A stretch of DNA of 64,000 nucleotides from Acanthosoma haemorrhoidale (Eukaryota; Arthropoda; Insecta; Hemiptera; Acanthosomatidae), in contig OV884011.1 in assembly GCA_930367205.1 (NCBI GenBank), positions 45,645,754-45,709,753 of the forward strand, written 5' to 3'. The translations under genes were made by a program, and so were the position numbers. Below are positions 24,265 to 36,240 of this stretch, in pieces. The first letter of the stretch is position 1, and the number at the start of each line of letters is the position of its first letter. Under the pieces are notes generated by a model. It did not search any database. It had not been told where the DNA came from and was given only the letters and a program-made list of their open reading frames with translations.

Positions 24265-24360
24265 CAGGAGAGAGAGAGAGAGAGGGAGGGAGAGAGATGG
24301 AGAGAAAGAGGGAGGGAGAGAGATGGAGAGAGAGAGAGGGAGAGAGAGAGAAGAGAGAGC
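24265..24360. repeat. Imperfect (GA)n microsatellite
   Basis: GAGA runs interrupted by GGGAGG and GATGG units; purines on the plus strand. Frames through it are low-complexity Arg/Glu or Ser/Leu artefacts. Confidence 0.95.
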
Positions 24361-24590
24361 GGCTCGGAGCTTCTCTAATTAAAGCATGGCTCGGGCTCGG
24401 GAATAATGCATAGGGCCTCCTCTGCCGCTGCCGGCAGCGAACCCCCTGGGGCAAAACCTACCCTCCCTACCCCTTGTCTCCCGCTCCTAGGGATTAGTAG
24501 TCAATGGGCTCGTATTTGCGAGTCCGTGTCCAGGGGATCTCCGGGCAGGGCCAAGAGCAAATCCACCTTATGGTTATGGAAAAAGTAGCA
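24361..24590. promoter_or_regulatory. GC-rich island with palindrome, putative cis-regulatory element
   Basis: Abrupt GC-rich island in AT-rich DNA. It contains TCTAATTAAAGCATGG (homeodomain-like TAATTA), a perfect GCTGCCGGCAGC palindrome near 24427-24438 and AGGGATTAG (bicoid/orthodenticle-like GGATTA). No plausible splice pair frames an open segment. Composition and motif density suggest a conserved non-coding element, untested. Confidence 0.28.
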
Positions 24591-26263
24591 TTATATTGCA
24601 GATGCCGCCGTCAACGATAAAACATGATTTTTTTGGAGGAAACCGAGATAACAGAGATAGAAAAGAGAATGATACTTCGAACAAAGTTTGGCAACTGGAA
24701 AGACCATCGAAATTATCAATTACACACAGGCACTCATATATTTTCTAATTCTTAAACACTAATTGTTCAATAAATGTTTTGTAGTTTCTCAAGACAGACA
24801 CCATTAAGCTTTCCACTATTGTTCTGCTGTTGAGATGTTCCCCAAGAAATGGATTAACTGAAATTACTTTAGATCTTCCTCTATCTCATATTTGTTGGCT
24901 AGTGATAATGTAATATTATGCTCCAGTATCGACCTACGAGGGAAAGCGTTGGGGCTTCAACAAAAAGACGTTACAGCTTCTCAGGAAGATAAGGAATTCC
25001 TACATTCTCCTGACAGAATACCTTTTACCAACCATTTTACTAGTACCTTTTTCAAAATAAAACCTTTATCTTATTTAGGCTAATAAAATACGACAGTTCC
25101 GCGAGACTAGATGACGAAATGGGCTGTATAATACATCTGTCAGATTAAGGATGCATTGAACAAATAGCACTACTTCTGTTTGCATTAGATAAGAAAGATA
25201 AACGCCAGAGCCACCAATAGTGATGAGAAATAGAAATTCCCCCTTGGCCTACATTTGAAGATTAAATGTTACATAACATCGCTCTCCTTGTATAACATTA
25301 TCTTGACGTTTGTTTGTTTCGATTATTTTTTATCAATTTGCATATACATTTTTTATTATCGTCGTTCTAAATCTAGCTTGAACAGAGCCCTTGGCGATGT
25401 AAGTTACATAAGGGCGTTATAGCCTAACGTAGCCGGTAGATGAATAAAAGGTATACTAACGGGGCCCATAAATTAGCCCTTAAGGCTAAGACCGGGCGAG
25501 ACAGAAAGAATATAAAGGACGGAAATATCCCAAAAGCCCGGGCTAAGCTGTCCTGTATAAATCTTCCCTGTAGAAGGGAGATAATTATGTTTAGCTCTCC
25601 AGGAAGAGAAAGGGTCTATTTGATGCTGAATGAAGATTTTATCTGATGCTTCAATCCATCCCCTTGGTATTTTTGGTCTACTCGGATTAACGCCACCACT
25701 TTTGACTTTTTCTTTTAATACTTTTTTTTTTGTGGTTTTGTTCATCGTCCCACCCTCTCCCACTTCCCACTTATATACTCTTGAACTTTTTTAACGATGC
25801 AACCAAGTTGATATAGAAGTCGTAAAAATAAAATCACGCTTTTGAGGTCAAATGCATATTCAAATAAATGTCTCACCATTTATTACCCGGTCGATCTAAC
25901 TTTTTTTTTACATTTTAGGAACTAAATTTAATTTTTTGTGAAATTGAAAACGATGAAAGTAAAGGAACAATTTAGTTCGTAAAAATTACCTTTGAACAGT
26001 AAAAAAATAAAAAAATAAAGCTAGGTAACATATTGTCGGTTTTCAATCTCCCCCTCCCCCGGAATATCTATGAAATATGTTTGTTTATATATGTGTTACT
26101 GTCTTTGACGAGTCCTTCACACAGGGAAGAAAACTTGAAAATAGTAAATACTTCCTGTTATGTGACCTGCGAACCTTAAACAAAAAAGAAAACTATTTTC
26201 GGGGTTATTTTTTATCTTTTTATAGGTAGTCCTGGCAAAGGCCCGTTTCTCCAATCATGCCGT
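24591..26263. other. AT-rich stretch without gene
   Basis: Nothing recognised beyond a moderately GC block at 25380-25620 with overlapping frames on both strands and no domain. A pyrimidine tract with TAG at 26200-26224 on the plus strand is followed by a weak GTAGTC and was not called. Confidence 0.4.
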
Positions 26264-26520
26264 GAGCGTCTGTGACTCTCGCGCTCTTGGTCAGCCTCCA
26301 CTGGCTCGTATCCAGTGACGCAACTACCGGAGGAGCGCGAGGCACTTCCCAAGACTCCACTTCCTCTTTCGTATGCGAGGGAGGTGACAACAAGGTCTCA
26401 GGGCTGTTTGTAAATACTGCATGATGAGCGAGTGAATGAATATTGTGAATATGGTATGAATGAGCACGTTTATCAGAATTACTAATTGCCCGATTAGGCA
26501 TATTCTAATTTTATCGCAGT
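26264..26520 (+). mobile_element. LINE-like family B copy, about 260 bp of 3' region
   Basis: Aligns by eye along its length with 56415-56690. Both share GAGCGTCTGTG, CGCGCTCTTGG, TATCCAGTGACGC, GCGAGGGAGGTGACAA, GCTGTTTGTAAATACTG and AGTGAATGAA. It ends with TTGCCCGATTAGGCA, a small hairpin corresponding to GCCTT...AAGGC in the 37.9 kb copy, then CTAATTTTATCGCAG, a diverged terminus. It has no open frame of note. It is probably the 3' UTR end of a 5'-truncated LINE; a SINE sharing that tail is the alternative. Confidence 0.6.
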
Positions 26521-27282
26521 GAAGAAGTTCTATTTTATAATTGTCATTATTGCATTTTAGGTAAAACCTAGTCAGCATAATTCGAGGGATTATAAAATAG
26601 ACATTAATGTTTCAGATCTAATAGTTTTTTTATGTCGATTATACGTGGAGTCAGACAGACGAAACGAAATAAGATTGTCCCGTTACTGAATGAAATTATA
26701 GCCTCCGCCCTCCCCCTTTGGTCTCGGGGATAAATTCTAGAAAATATACAATTTACAGACAAGTCCAAGGAGTTGTTTAAAATGATCATATAACGAACGC
26801 CATTTCAATACATGAATATATAAAGATAGAAGATTAACTGTATCTACATCAACTATCGAGTACTGTATTCCTAGCTACATTATTTACTCAAAGAGCATAT
26901 TGGTCCGACTGATCCGGGACTAGTCTGAACCCAATGCAGACAAGCATCAATTTGGTTCATTGAACAAAATCGAAGTGCGTTCTGGAGCTGGAGTGTTAAT
27001 ATTGGAACAGGCTAAATGTACACTGTTAACAGCTCTAGGACTGTCACATCAATCCGATTACTAAACGCGATTAGGCGAGAAATACTAATCACTCGCATGG
27101 GTAATACATAATCTGACAAAGTTGCCGGAAAAACCTTCGTCCGTTAGCTCTATAATATTTACTATACTATAGTGCATATAGGGTAAACATACTTCTTTAA
27201 GAGCTGGCAATAATAATAACTCGAGCAATAATACATACATCAGACATACTTGTACAACTGACTGTCACAACAACGCGTGAGG
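26521..27282. other. AT-rich stretch without gene
   Basis: No feature recognised up to the recursive splice site. Confidence 0.5.
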
Positions 27283-27325
27283 CCACTTACCTGCAACAAA
27301 GATAAAACAAATTACTACAATGTAA
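27283..27325 (-). other. Recursive splice site (zero-nucleotide exon, ratchet point)
   Basis: On the minus strand TTTGTTTTATCTTTGTTGCAG ends at 27291 and is followed immediately by GTAAGTGGC from 27290. This is a complete 3' splice site joined to a perfect 5' splice site with no exon. TAGTAAT just upstream could serve as branch point. It lies about 18 kb downstream of the proposed exon end at 45277 and about 23.5 kb upstream of the matching site at 3792/3791, spacing typical of ratchet points in insect introns. About 32 of the 40 aligned bases around the two junctions agree, with one gap. Function is inferred from the motif. Confidence 0.75.
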
Positions 27326-29647
27326 GTTAACAAAATAATATAAATACTTCATATACTTAAAAAAAAAAGGGTTATAAATAATGAAGATTAAATAAATAAG
27401 TTTTTGATCAACTGGCAAAAACACAGTAGCGTCACACTCACCACCAAAATTAAAGTGTTTTTTTAAAAATAAACTATAAACAAATTTAATTTTTGCAATG
27501 CCTTTATAAATAAAGTACACAAACTGTACTTTTCAGCTAACTAAAAACAAAGATACAAACAAAATATTATAACCGCCTGGAATCGCATAATAAAGGCGAT
27601 TCCTGTTTTATTGTTGATATTCAAGTTTGGATTTATTTCGAATATTTAAAATTATTTATGCTTTACCATCTTCGATCTGATCTGGTCCACGGTGAAGAAG
27701 GAATTTTAAATCTTAAATAGATACTAAAATTAGATTTAACCAGAGAAAGCTTAAATGAGAGTACTTAAATCAGCATCTAGCAAAAAAAAAAATGGTAACA
27801 TAGTGTCAACCCAATCTGGGCTCAAATAGATGTGCATAAATTCAAAATTTATATACAGCTTATTTAGGGGTACCCATACAAAAATTAAAAAATGGTCAGT
27901 AATGAATTTTGAAATGTTCACAATACAAATAAGGGATTACGTCGAAAAATGGTAATACTATTAACTGTAGGGTAACAGAGTAGGAACTTGGCAGGAAATT
28001 AAACTGAATTTCGGTTAGCCAACCAACTTGGCCGCGAAGCTAACTACTCGCGGTACTAAACCTAATAGCCGAGGCAGAACTTTCAGCGATAGCGTCGGTT
28101 AATTTTCATTAATTCGTTAAATTTGCAATAATAATTGGTTGGAGAGAAACAATAGTTAAAGGGCTAGTATTCGAACCACCCGGTATTAGTACTTTGTGAT
28201 TACCGACTATACAATTTCCTCAAGGCTATCCAAATAATAAAGGTCTTGGATTAAATTCCTGGCCTTGTTACTATTTATTATATTTAATTATTAGTTATAA
28301 AAATTTACACCAGAATGCTAAATGTCATATGTAAAATTGACAAAACAAGAAAAAAATCACCAAGAAACATTTAAGTAACTAAGGCAGCACTATTATGTAA
28401 TTGGAAATATCTAACTTAAATTATTAGGTAAGCTAAACTATAAGTAGAATTTGATCAAGTTCCAGGGCAAATTGAGATTGAGAGGAATCAAAAAGAAGCT
28501 GCAAAACTGAAAAGACGGCAACTTACAAATGCAGAATAATTAGAAATTTTTTTTAACGAAGTAAAGTGGTCAACTCAACATACAACGAGAAAACAAGAGC
28601 ACTAAAAAGGATTATGTATGGGTAACACAGGTGATGGCACTATCAAAACTAAGAAAAGGGCTGAAGTACTCCTCTTAACAATACAAGAACTTACCTATTG
28701 CAGATACTGTTAAACATTCACATACCAGTTTGAGAGATCAAAGCAACAAAAAAATAATTTGTAACCAAATGGATAACTTTATACATGATACGTTATTCGT
28801 TATTAGAGCCCTTTGTTGTAAATTGCAATGTAAACAAATAAATACATAAATAATCACTATTAATTAAAAAAAGTAATTAGGAATTAATTACTTGCGGCAT
28901 TTATCAGCATTGGGAAAGTTGGGCCTTTGAAAAGAATAAACAATTACAAATTACATTCTATTAAAATGAAAGAGAGAAAAAACCATTGGGGAGCAGAAAC
29001 GGCCAGAATAACTGGGTTTTTGTTTCAAATTTAAATTAAATGAATATTGGATTATTTCACGTGTAAAGGAAGAGTATCAATTATATTTCGGTTAAATACA
29101 GCAACAGGAAGAATCCAAGAAATAAATGTATCTGTGTGTGTAAGGGTACTAACACGAAAAGAATTTTCAACGATATTACAAAGAATGTAGTTTAAGGAAA
29201 GGCAATATGAATTAAGTATTTAGTACCCTCCAAGTCAGTTTCAAAGCATATTTTCGATATAGAAAATAGAATAAACAATTATTTTTTTTACGCTCATCGG
29301 CAAAAAATAAATATAGTGGCAATGCAGTAACTTCCTGATGACCAGTCAATTTTTTTATCCTACGGGCAATATCAAATATATTTTGCTAGGATCTGGCAAA
29401 CCTCATAAAACATATCCAGACCGAAATCATTGAAAAGAGACAACAGTGTTTAACTTCAACTTACAATTCTTTCTCGCAGTCATTAAATAAGTCCCAGAAC
29501 AGCGAGTAATGCTCGATATTGTTTGTCCAATTTCTATTCCATTTATCTAATATAAATTATGAAAGATACATTCTAGTTCGTAGACAATGGAAAACATTTC
29601 ATTTACATAAGGAGTAAACCATAAAGATTAGCTTGAGCAGTTCAATG

Positions 29648-29650
<3 letters not shown>
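27326..29650. other. AT-rich stretch without gene
   Basis: Long AT-rich intron-like sequence with no recognisable repeat copy. A TAG|GTAAGT at 28695/28694 on the minus strand lacks a pyrimidine tract and was not called. A minus-strand frame near 27287-27520 overlaps the recursive site and is not convincing. Confidence 0.45.

Positions 29651-29706
<56 letters not shown>
29651..29706. repeat. (GA)n microsatellite
   Basis: About 28 uninterrupted GA dinucleotides, purines on the plus strand. Confidence 0.97.
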
Positions 29707-29709
<3 letters not shown>

Positions 29710-31300
29710 AGTGAGTCCCTGAGTGGGGAGGGGGGTAAAACATCCAGCCAAAGGAATAGCAGGCGATAAAGGCGAAAGTTTTCAGGGTGAGCTAATGAGA
29801 AGGCTGCCCCTGACCTAGACCAACTCAGCTGGGGAGACCTCACATTTCTCACTGCCAACTCATCAATTGTGTAGGGGTTGGCAGGCTATTTTATATAACC
29901 TACATTCTGTCCCATGCTACAAACCCGAGCCTTATACAAGCAAATTTATCATCAATGCCTCTATTGCATAAAGGTACAATAAGCTAGAAGCATGCGGATC
30001 TATTTACGAATTGCCATGGGACGGCCCATTCGTTTTATAAGGAATAGTACATGAGTGAATGTTTTTGAAGGAAATCTGTTTTGATCAGTGAAAAAAATAT
30101 GTGAGGTTTTCACCAAATTTATTTATAAACTACATTTTGACACCATGTACGTTTATTAGAGAACATTACATGAGACGGCATGTAATCAAGTAGACATTAG
30201 TTCAATCAGAAAATTCGTTCAGGTTTCCTGTACGGAGATGAGATGTAGATATTTAGTATAAGCACATGAGCAAAGTGACAGCAGTCGAAAACGACAGAAA
30301 ATGACAAGAACTCGGAACAATGAAGGAAGTCTTTTAGAGGAAGGACAATAAGATGAGTGACAACCTTTATATTAAGTCAAGGGCCAGGGATGGAGACATG
30401 GGGAAAAATGGTGGGAATCAACATCTCCACGATTGACAGCATAAGGAGTTAACATAGAGAAAGTATAGTATAATTAAATAACCCAAAACTTAAAAGACCT
30501 ATGGCTCGAGGAAAGTTACTTACAACAACTCGAGTTGAATGCAAACTAAAACATAGAAATGACTTCAAATTTGCAAAAGTATATTTTGTGCAGTTCCGAT
30601 ATATAATTAATCTTGTTGCACTTGAAGTTACCTAATTATACTATTTGCGCACCCTATCCATCATTGATAATCGCTGGAGTAGCAGTGGCATACAAGTTGA
30701 ACGCTACAAATGTTCTGATCAGTCAGAATCAGTCATTTTCGAAGCGTGTACAGTCCCTAGTTCCGAACATCCGAACCGTGTATAACTGTCAGGTACTCGA
30801 TGGATTGATTCAATTCCGAATCACGTTCCGCCATCAGAGAACACTGATCGACTCTGATACTCGCCAATCACATTATTGTAACCGGCGTAGACATCGTGTA
30901 AATCGCGATGTCATCTGATGGAGGGACAAACTGAACACTCTCGCTTATTCATGAAAGGTATTAATAAATGAATTGGTACGTTCAAATGCCACTAACAGCT
31001 GAAGACATCAAAGAATAGTAATGGTCGTAGGGCGGACGATACTGCTGACGATAAAGAAGGGAACAAGGGAGAGATAGGGCTTAGAATAGAGGGGAGAGGC
31101 AAAGGGCCTAAGCGGCTATTATTTGTATAAATATTTCTGGCAGTTTGGCGGAGACTGCCGGGGTCGTTAGGACTAAATCGTTTTTTTTTATGTCGGCTCC
31201 CAGTGGGCCCTAGAGCATGTTATTGCTTTCACATTAGGGTTATGGTCAATATAGAGGGACCTACCGCCTACTAGCCTAAATAACAGACAAGGAACTTTGT
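29707..31300. other. Mixed stretch; balanced blocks at 29710-29900 and 30650-31260
   Basis: 29710-29900 and 30650-31260 are less AT-rich than their surroundings. A 101-codon plus-strand frame at 30613-30918 has no recognised domain. 31040-31170 has GGCTATTATTTGTATAAATATTTC inside a GC-richer block and could be regulatory. No gene is supported. Confidence 0.25.
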
Positions 31301-33177
31301 TCTAGGTCGATATATCGATACCCTTCACACTTATTGATCCTACGATGATGTTAATGGAATGCCACAGGCTGCCTTTGGAATGAAAAAACGAGCTAAGGCC
31401 CACATCTGTACAAAGGTATAGGATGCGTTAATAATTTATTGTTTAGTTTTCAGTAAAGCTGAAAACAACGATTCTTTGTGAAAATGTACAAGACCGGGAG
31501 ATTTAAGTCACAAAAGTAGGCAATAGACTGAACTTTCTATATTAACATTATTTCTTTAGGTAAAGACTGTGAGCAGGGGTTCGATTGGCAATCGGCTAAT
31601 ATGATAAAAAAAAATGTACTAAATTTTCAAAACGTACATTAGCGGGCAAGATAACCGTGTTCTAACCCTTCAAGAAATTGATGTTTCCATACACGATGAG
31701 TCAAAAGGTCGTCAACAAACGAACACCTGCTAATAGTTGCGCACTCAAAAGTGGAAAGAAGATACTACCGTGTTATAGTAACAAGCGACTATTTGAATAA
31801 GCGAATTTCTCTTCATGAAGTTGGTGAATATGGATGTAACATTAGATTGCCAAATAGATCGAGTACTTTATATGAGTTCTTGCAGTATATTTCAGTTTGG
31901 AGAATGACAAAGAGTTTCGTAATGGGTTTCCTCTAAGTTGGTTCTCAAAAGAATGTGGGGTTTGACCCAGGATTTTCCAAACCGAAGTTATGTCAAAATA
32001 ACGAAGCGATAAGAACGGTTTTATGAGCTTATCTGTTACAGTACGGGGCCGGGGATCGGAAGAGTTAAGAGATGGGGGAAAATATCCCACGAGAGAAGAG
32101 TAATTGGATTTAAACAGGGCCCCTAAAAGAGAAGAGGAAAGGGAAGCACAGCCTAGTATATCATCCGTATCTCGGGCCAAGTCCTCTCTCTCTCCGTTGC
32201 GGAAACCCCTCCGACTGCCATTTGTCAAACTGGCTAGGCGTTAAAATTGCATGCACCCAGCCCGTGGGGGCTCTCTGCGTTTCGCTACTACTATTACGCT
32301 GGATTTATCGTCCGCATACATATATAATTATCTGGTATGCCGTTTACATCTGCAAAATGTACCCTAGGTACAAAAAAAATACGACGTTTCTCTCCGATTA
32401 CTGCGCTATATAAGCTCGAGCCATGATTAAAACGGCGCAAAAAGCATGATTAACTCAGTATAATATTAAAAAAAAAAATCAATAAATTCATAGCAATACC
32501 TATTCCAAACATTAATGTGGTTGTATTCGTTGGGATATTGGCTTTTGTTGATGAGAGTAATATATCATTTTTTCATCAAATATATTTATCTATGAAAAAA
32601 GTTTCTACATACGGTGAATGTCTGCATCTGGCACTCAATTATGGTAAATGTGATAGACATGGAAGGCTCTTGAGCATTAAACCCACTACGCCTTACTTCT
32701 ATCTCCAGTCCAACGCATTTATGGACCTGATGCAGACAAAATCGTCGAAATGTTATTCATAAATATACTTGATGAAAACAAAAGAGAATTATCAGTATTT
32801 TCTCAACCAAAGTCGACATATTGAATATACATTCACACTGTACTCAACATACACTCACAAGTCAACAGATACTAAGTTAACTAACTTATTTTCAATTCTT
32901 GAGCATTCAATGTGTTTACAACTAATCTGTAGTTCAATATACAAAAAGAAAACCAATAATGAACTAGTCTATATGTGGTTAGTTAGAGTGAGAAAGCACA
33001 ATCGACATGAGGGCCCATTTCGAAATTTAAGCCTTCGACATCGAATAATGAAAGTAATATAATGGCCAACCAATTCACTTTCACTACTCTTGTACTTATC
33101 ACACCTGACCAATTATTTCACGTCAATTGATTCACAAGACATGTTCACGTTAAGCGCAATAACATAATCCAAATGTT
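31301..33177. other. AT-rich stretch with small balanced block
   Basis: 32000-32300 is more balanced, with frames on both strands and no domain. Two adjacent plus frames (32517-32762 and 32769-33062) were inspected and show no family resemblance or splice framing. Confidence 0.35.
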
Positions 33178-33290
33178 AAGATTCGAACCAAACAAGCCAG
33201 GATAGCTTGCTTGCCATACAGATTTTAATGACCGACATGTCTAACCTCAATACTAAACGGTCACCGATCAACCAATCGCCTAGTGGTTAA
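33178..33290 (-). repeat. Possible tRNA-related SINE fragment
   Basis: On the minus strand GGTTCGAATCTTAAC (B-box-like, near 33194-33178) is preceded at suitable distance by TTTAGTATTGAGGTTAG, a loose A-box. Acceptor and anticodon stems do not form a convincing cloverleaf, so no tRNA gene is called. Confidence 0.22.
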
Positions 33291-34174
33291 GAAAGAACAA
33301 ATCGGTTATAAAACAGCGATATTAAGACGCATGTAATTTAGAGACGAAAGGTATATGTATATGGTACTATCATTCGTAATTTTTTTTTATCAATAATTTA
33401 AATTGGACGCTGGACAATCATGTAAGTCGTTGTACTTATCGCTCATTTAATACATTTTTTATTTCATATAAGCGTAACTGTAAAGACATAAATGTAACAT
33501 TGAATGTAGATTTTATGCATCTGGTCGTAAGAGTGAAATGATTGGACGTTAAAATATTCAGTCACTGACCTATGGTTTAATTGGACATGTAAACATTATA
33601 TCTCAGCCATATAGGAAACCTTCATCAGTAGGCTGGCTTTTAGAAAAACAAATGTTATACTTACAAAACAATATTGTTTAAAGATTTTCGGATAACGTAA
33701 TATAAAAAAAAATTTTATCTGAAAGGCTTACTGGTAAAAAACAATGAGGCTATTAAAAAAGAATTTAATGATCCCGTGCGAGTCACAACCATTTAAAGCA
33801 CTTTCCCTCTGCAATTTGTTAGCTCTAAAAATAGAGTGTAATCGGTCGTGCCAACAAAACAATTTGCAAAAAAAAAAATCGTGAGTTTTAGTATCGTAGC
33901 TAATAAATGAAAAATTACAACAGAGGCTCAATGTAGAAACAGGTATGCTGAATTCGTCGAAATAAAATGAACAATTTTTGGTCAAAAATAACAATTACGT
34001 TTTTAGTTCTGTTATTTATTTCATAATTTAATGGTTATAAAAAAAAAAAATATCCAACAAGAAGTACAGCTGGGAATTATCATAGTTCGCAACTGGATTT
34101 TACATTGTTTTTTTAAAACCAGAAATCTTTATATTTTACTCATGTTCTAATATTGAATACAATTTTTGGCAACC
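33291..34174. other. AT-rich stretch without gene
   Basis: No element recognised; several poly-A and poly-T runs. Confidence 0.5.
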
Positions 34175-34195
34175 AACTGAAGTATTCCTTCAGTT
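34175..34195. repeat. Short perfect inverted repeat
   Basis: AACTGAAG and CTTCAGTT separated by TATTC; GGTTGG/CCAAC words flank it. It could be an AT-rich hairpin or the centre of a small foldback element. No terminal repeats were found. Confidence 0.4.
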
Positions 34196-35689
34196 TATAT
34201 TGGTTGGATAATTGATACAGAAATATTTTATGCGGTAAAATTTAATAAACAAATCAATTATATTGAGAATACAAATTGGTACGTGGAGGCCATTGCTAAC
34301 ACGCATCTATTAGTCAACTTGTATCCAGCTAAGGTTGGAATTGAACCCCTGTGCTTCATTAAGGAAATCATCATTTACTACAACAACAATCATTCAATCA
34401 ACAACACTACACGAAGCGTACAAGAGAAACATGACCTGGGTCACAGGAAGACTAGATCGGACGGTGATTTCCGACCGACAAGGTCAGTAAACACGGTGAG
34501 AGGTGAGGAGGGGCAAGTACAACTGTATGGAGTTAATGCAACAGAATCTGTAATGAGTGAATGTGTTGTACAACACCGACGCTGTCAGGCCGGTAATGGA
34601 TCCTGCAGACACGCGAGGACAGTCTATGCAGATCTAGGTGGTCTACAGTGTCAGACAAAACAATGACACATCTGGGCAGGACAACAAGGGTAATCGATAA
34701 GGTAGCTGTGTCCAACCGGTTAGTGGCCCATTCAAAACCAGACGTCATGTCCATCATAAATGATATAAACGACTTAATTGATGTAATTACAACAAAAAAA
34801 ATTTGCAGCAATAAATGTGCAAACTTCACTGAAGCATAAATAAATTTAGATATACCCGATTCCACTTAGCAAATTGATGTTACAAGAATGATATAAATTA
34901 TAAAAAAGATAATAAAGATGGGAAATCCGAATAGGTAAATGAAGAAGGTTTTTAAATCAAATGCGAAAGGTATGGTTAGAGATGGAGTTTTGTTTTTTTT
35001 TGCCAAAAAAACATTGTATTTGGGTTTTTAACCTTGGATTAATTACACTTTTATTTGCTTGATCTATGAGCTCAAATGGTACGATTCGGGGATAATGCAT
35101 ATGCCTGAGAGTCTGTCTTGATGAACAATAGTAACAAACAACCTAACTAAAAGCATCTCGTTGGTACTAATGTTTTCGGTTTATGATCCTTAATTTTGGT
35201 ACAGTGATAGGATATAATCAGTCCTATTCACTTCGAAAATTCACTGTCTCATTGGGACAGTATGATGATGGACTAATACAACATATTAAATTTTGTAATC
35301 AATTAAACCTGCATGTAATATTCTACAGTTCATTATATAATACTGGCACTATGTACAATGAAGACTCCATCATTAAAAGCAACTAGAGGAAAGAAATTTC
35401 CCGGCCTATTACAAAGCTAATAATCATCCAATAATAACAGAAAAACATCCTAGAAAATTATAAACTATTCAATGAAAGTTGCTTCTTGTAAAAAAAACCC
35501 AGTTTGTGCAGTCTAGTTTTACCAATATTTTTTTGTAAATCACCTAACATATGCGTACATCGGTTCACAAATCATTACTAGTCCCTTGCCTCTGCCTGAG
35601 AAGTCTATCCCGCACAGTTACGATTGATATTAATTGTGTGCCACAACAAGAGGCGAGTTCGAATAGACCAGAATTGGCCTAATTGAACG
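34196..35689. other. Unresolved; 34280-34850 has repeat-like complexity
   Basis: 34280-34850 is less AT-rich, with long frames on both strands (127 codons plus, 110 minus) that overlap and lack known domains. On the minus strand GGGGTTCAATTCC near 34349-34337 is B-box-like. An old transposon or SINE-rich block is possible. 34860-35690 is AT-rich and empty. Confidence 0.25.
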
Positions 35690-36240
35690 ATCTGGCGTAC
35701 ACTACAAGGAGCCCTGCCTGCTCCGAGAGGGGAGAACGTAACCATGGCAGCCAAGCTCCAAACAACAAAGCAATCTGCACTTTCATTAGAAAGAGACGGG
35801 CAGTGAAAAAGCGGACCCCCACCCTCTCCTCTCTCTCCCTTCCTAGAGCTCAGTAATAAATGAATCCCATTTTCCTAACCCAGGGCTCCGCGTGGAATGT
35901 TTCATGGGAGGGAGGAGTGGGGGGAGCGCGCCATGGCAGGGGTTGCCATGGGGACGGCGCTCTGACGTCATCGCTTGCGTCAATACCCGCCCCCTCCTCC
36001 ATCCCCTCTCCTCCTCATCGGAACCCCCCGTAATTAATCCACTCAGCCCTCGGGCAGTGTCAAAAGGGTCCCCTCACTCCAGCCGGGCAAACACACACAC
36101 ACACGCGTTCAGAGTCCTACCGCCACGCGGAAATAAAAATAACGTCTCCTTTAATTATTGAAGGCCCTGTTTATCGCTTAACTTCACCCCCCTCCTGGCC
36201 CGACCACCACCCTTTCTTCCCCCACAGATAAGGTTAAAAG
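35690..36240. promoter_or_regulatory. CpG-containing GC-rich island with CRE and inverted repeat
   Basis: The largest GC-rich island in the window. It holds a perfect CRE palindrome TGACGTCA (35963-35970). Just before it is a perfect 8-bp inverted repeat, CCATGGCA (35931-35938) and TGCCATGG (35944-35951), with a 5-base spacer. Also present are GTAATTAATCC and TTTAATTATTG homeodomain-like cores and a short CA run (36091-36104). A Kozak-like ACCATGGCAGCC at 35739 opens only a 19-codon frame. It could be a promoter or enhancer; no exon with a good donor was identified, and no TATA or initiator assignment is secure. Confidence 0.35.

Noticed and set aside
24230..24454. Open frames on both strands through the GA tract near 24.3 kb
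   Set aside because: Low-complexity Arg/Glu and Ser/Leu runs from the microsatellite; no domain in the flanks.
26200..26230. Plus-strand pyrimidine tract ending TTTTTATAG followed by GTAGTC
   Set aside because: GTAGTC is a weak donor, and the context is next to a repeat copy on the plus strand.
28695..28697. TAG|GTAAGT on the minus strand
   Set aside because: The donor is perfect, but the preceding bases are purine-rich, so there is no acceptor; no open exon could be framed.
31540..31570. Plus-strand TTATTTCTTTAG|GTAAAG as a plus-strand ratchet point
   Set aside because: No plus-strand exons support a plus-strand gene, and the donor is only moderate.
33178..33290. tRNA gene on the minus strand
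   Set aside because: The B-box is fair, but acceptor and anticodon stems do not pair.
35739..35800. Kozak-like ATG in the GC island as a start codon
   Set aside because: It opens only 19 codons and no donor site follows before the stop.
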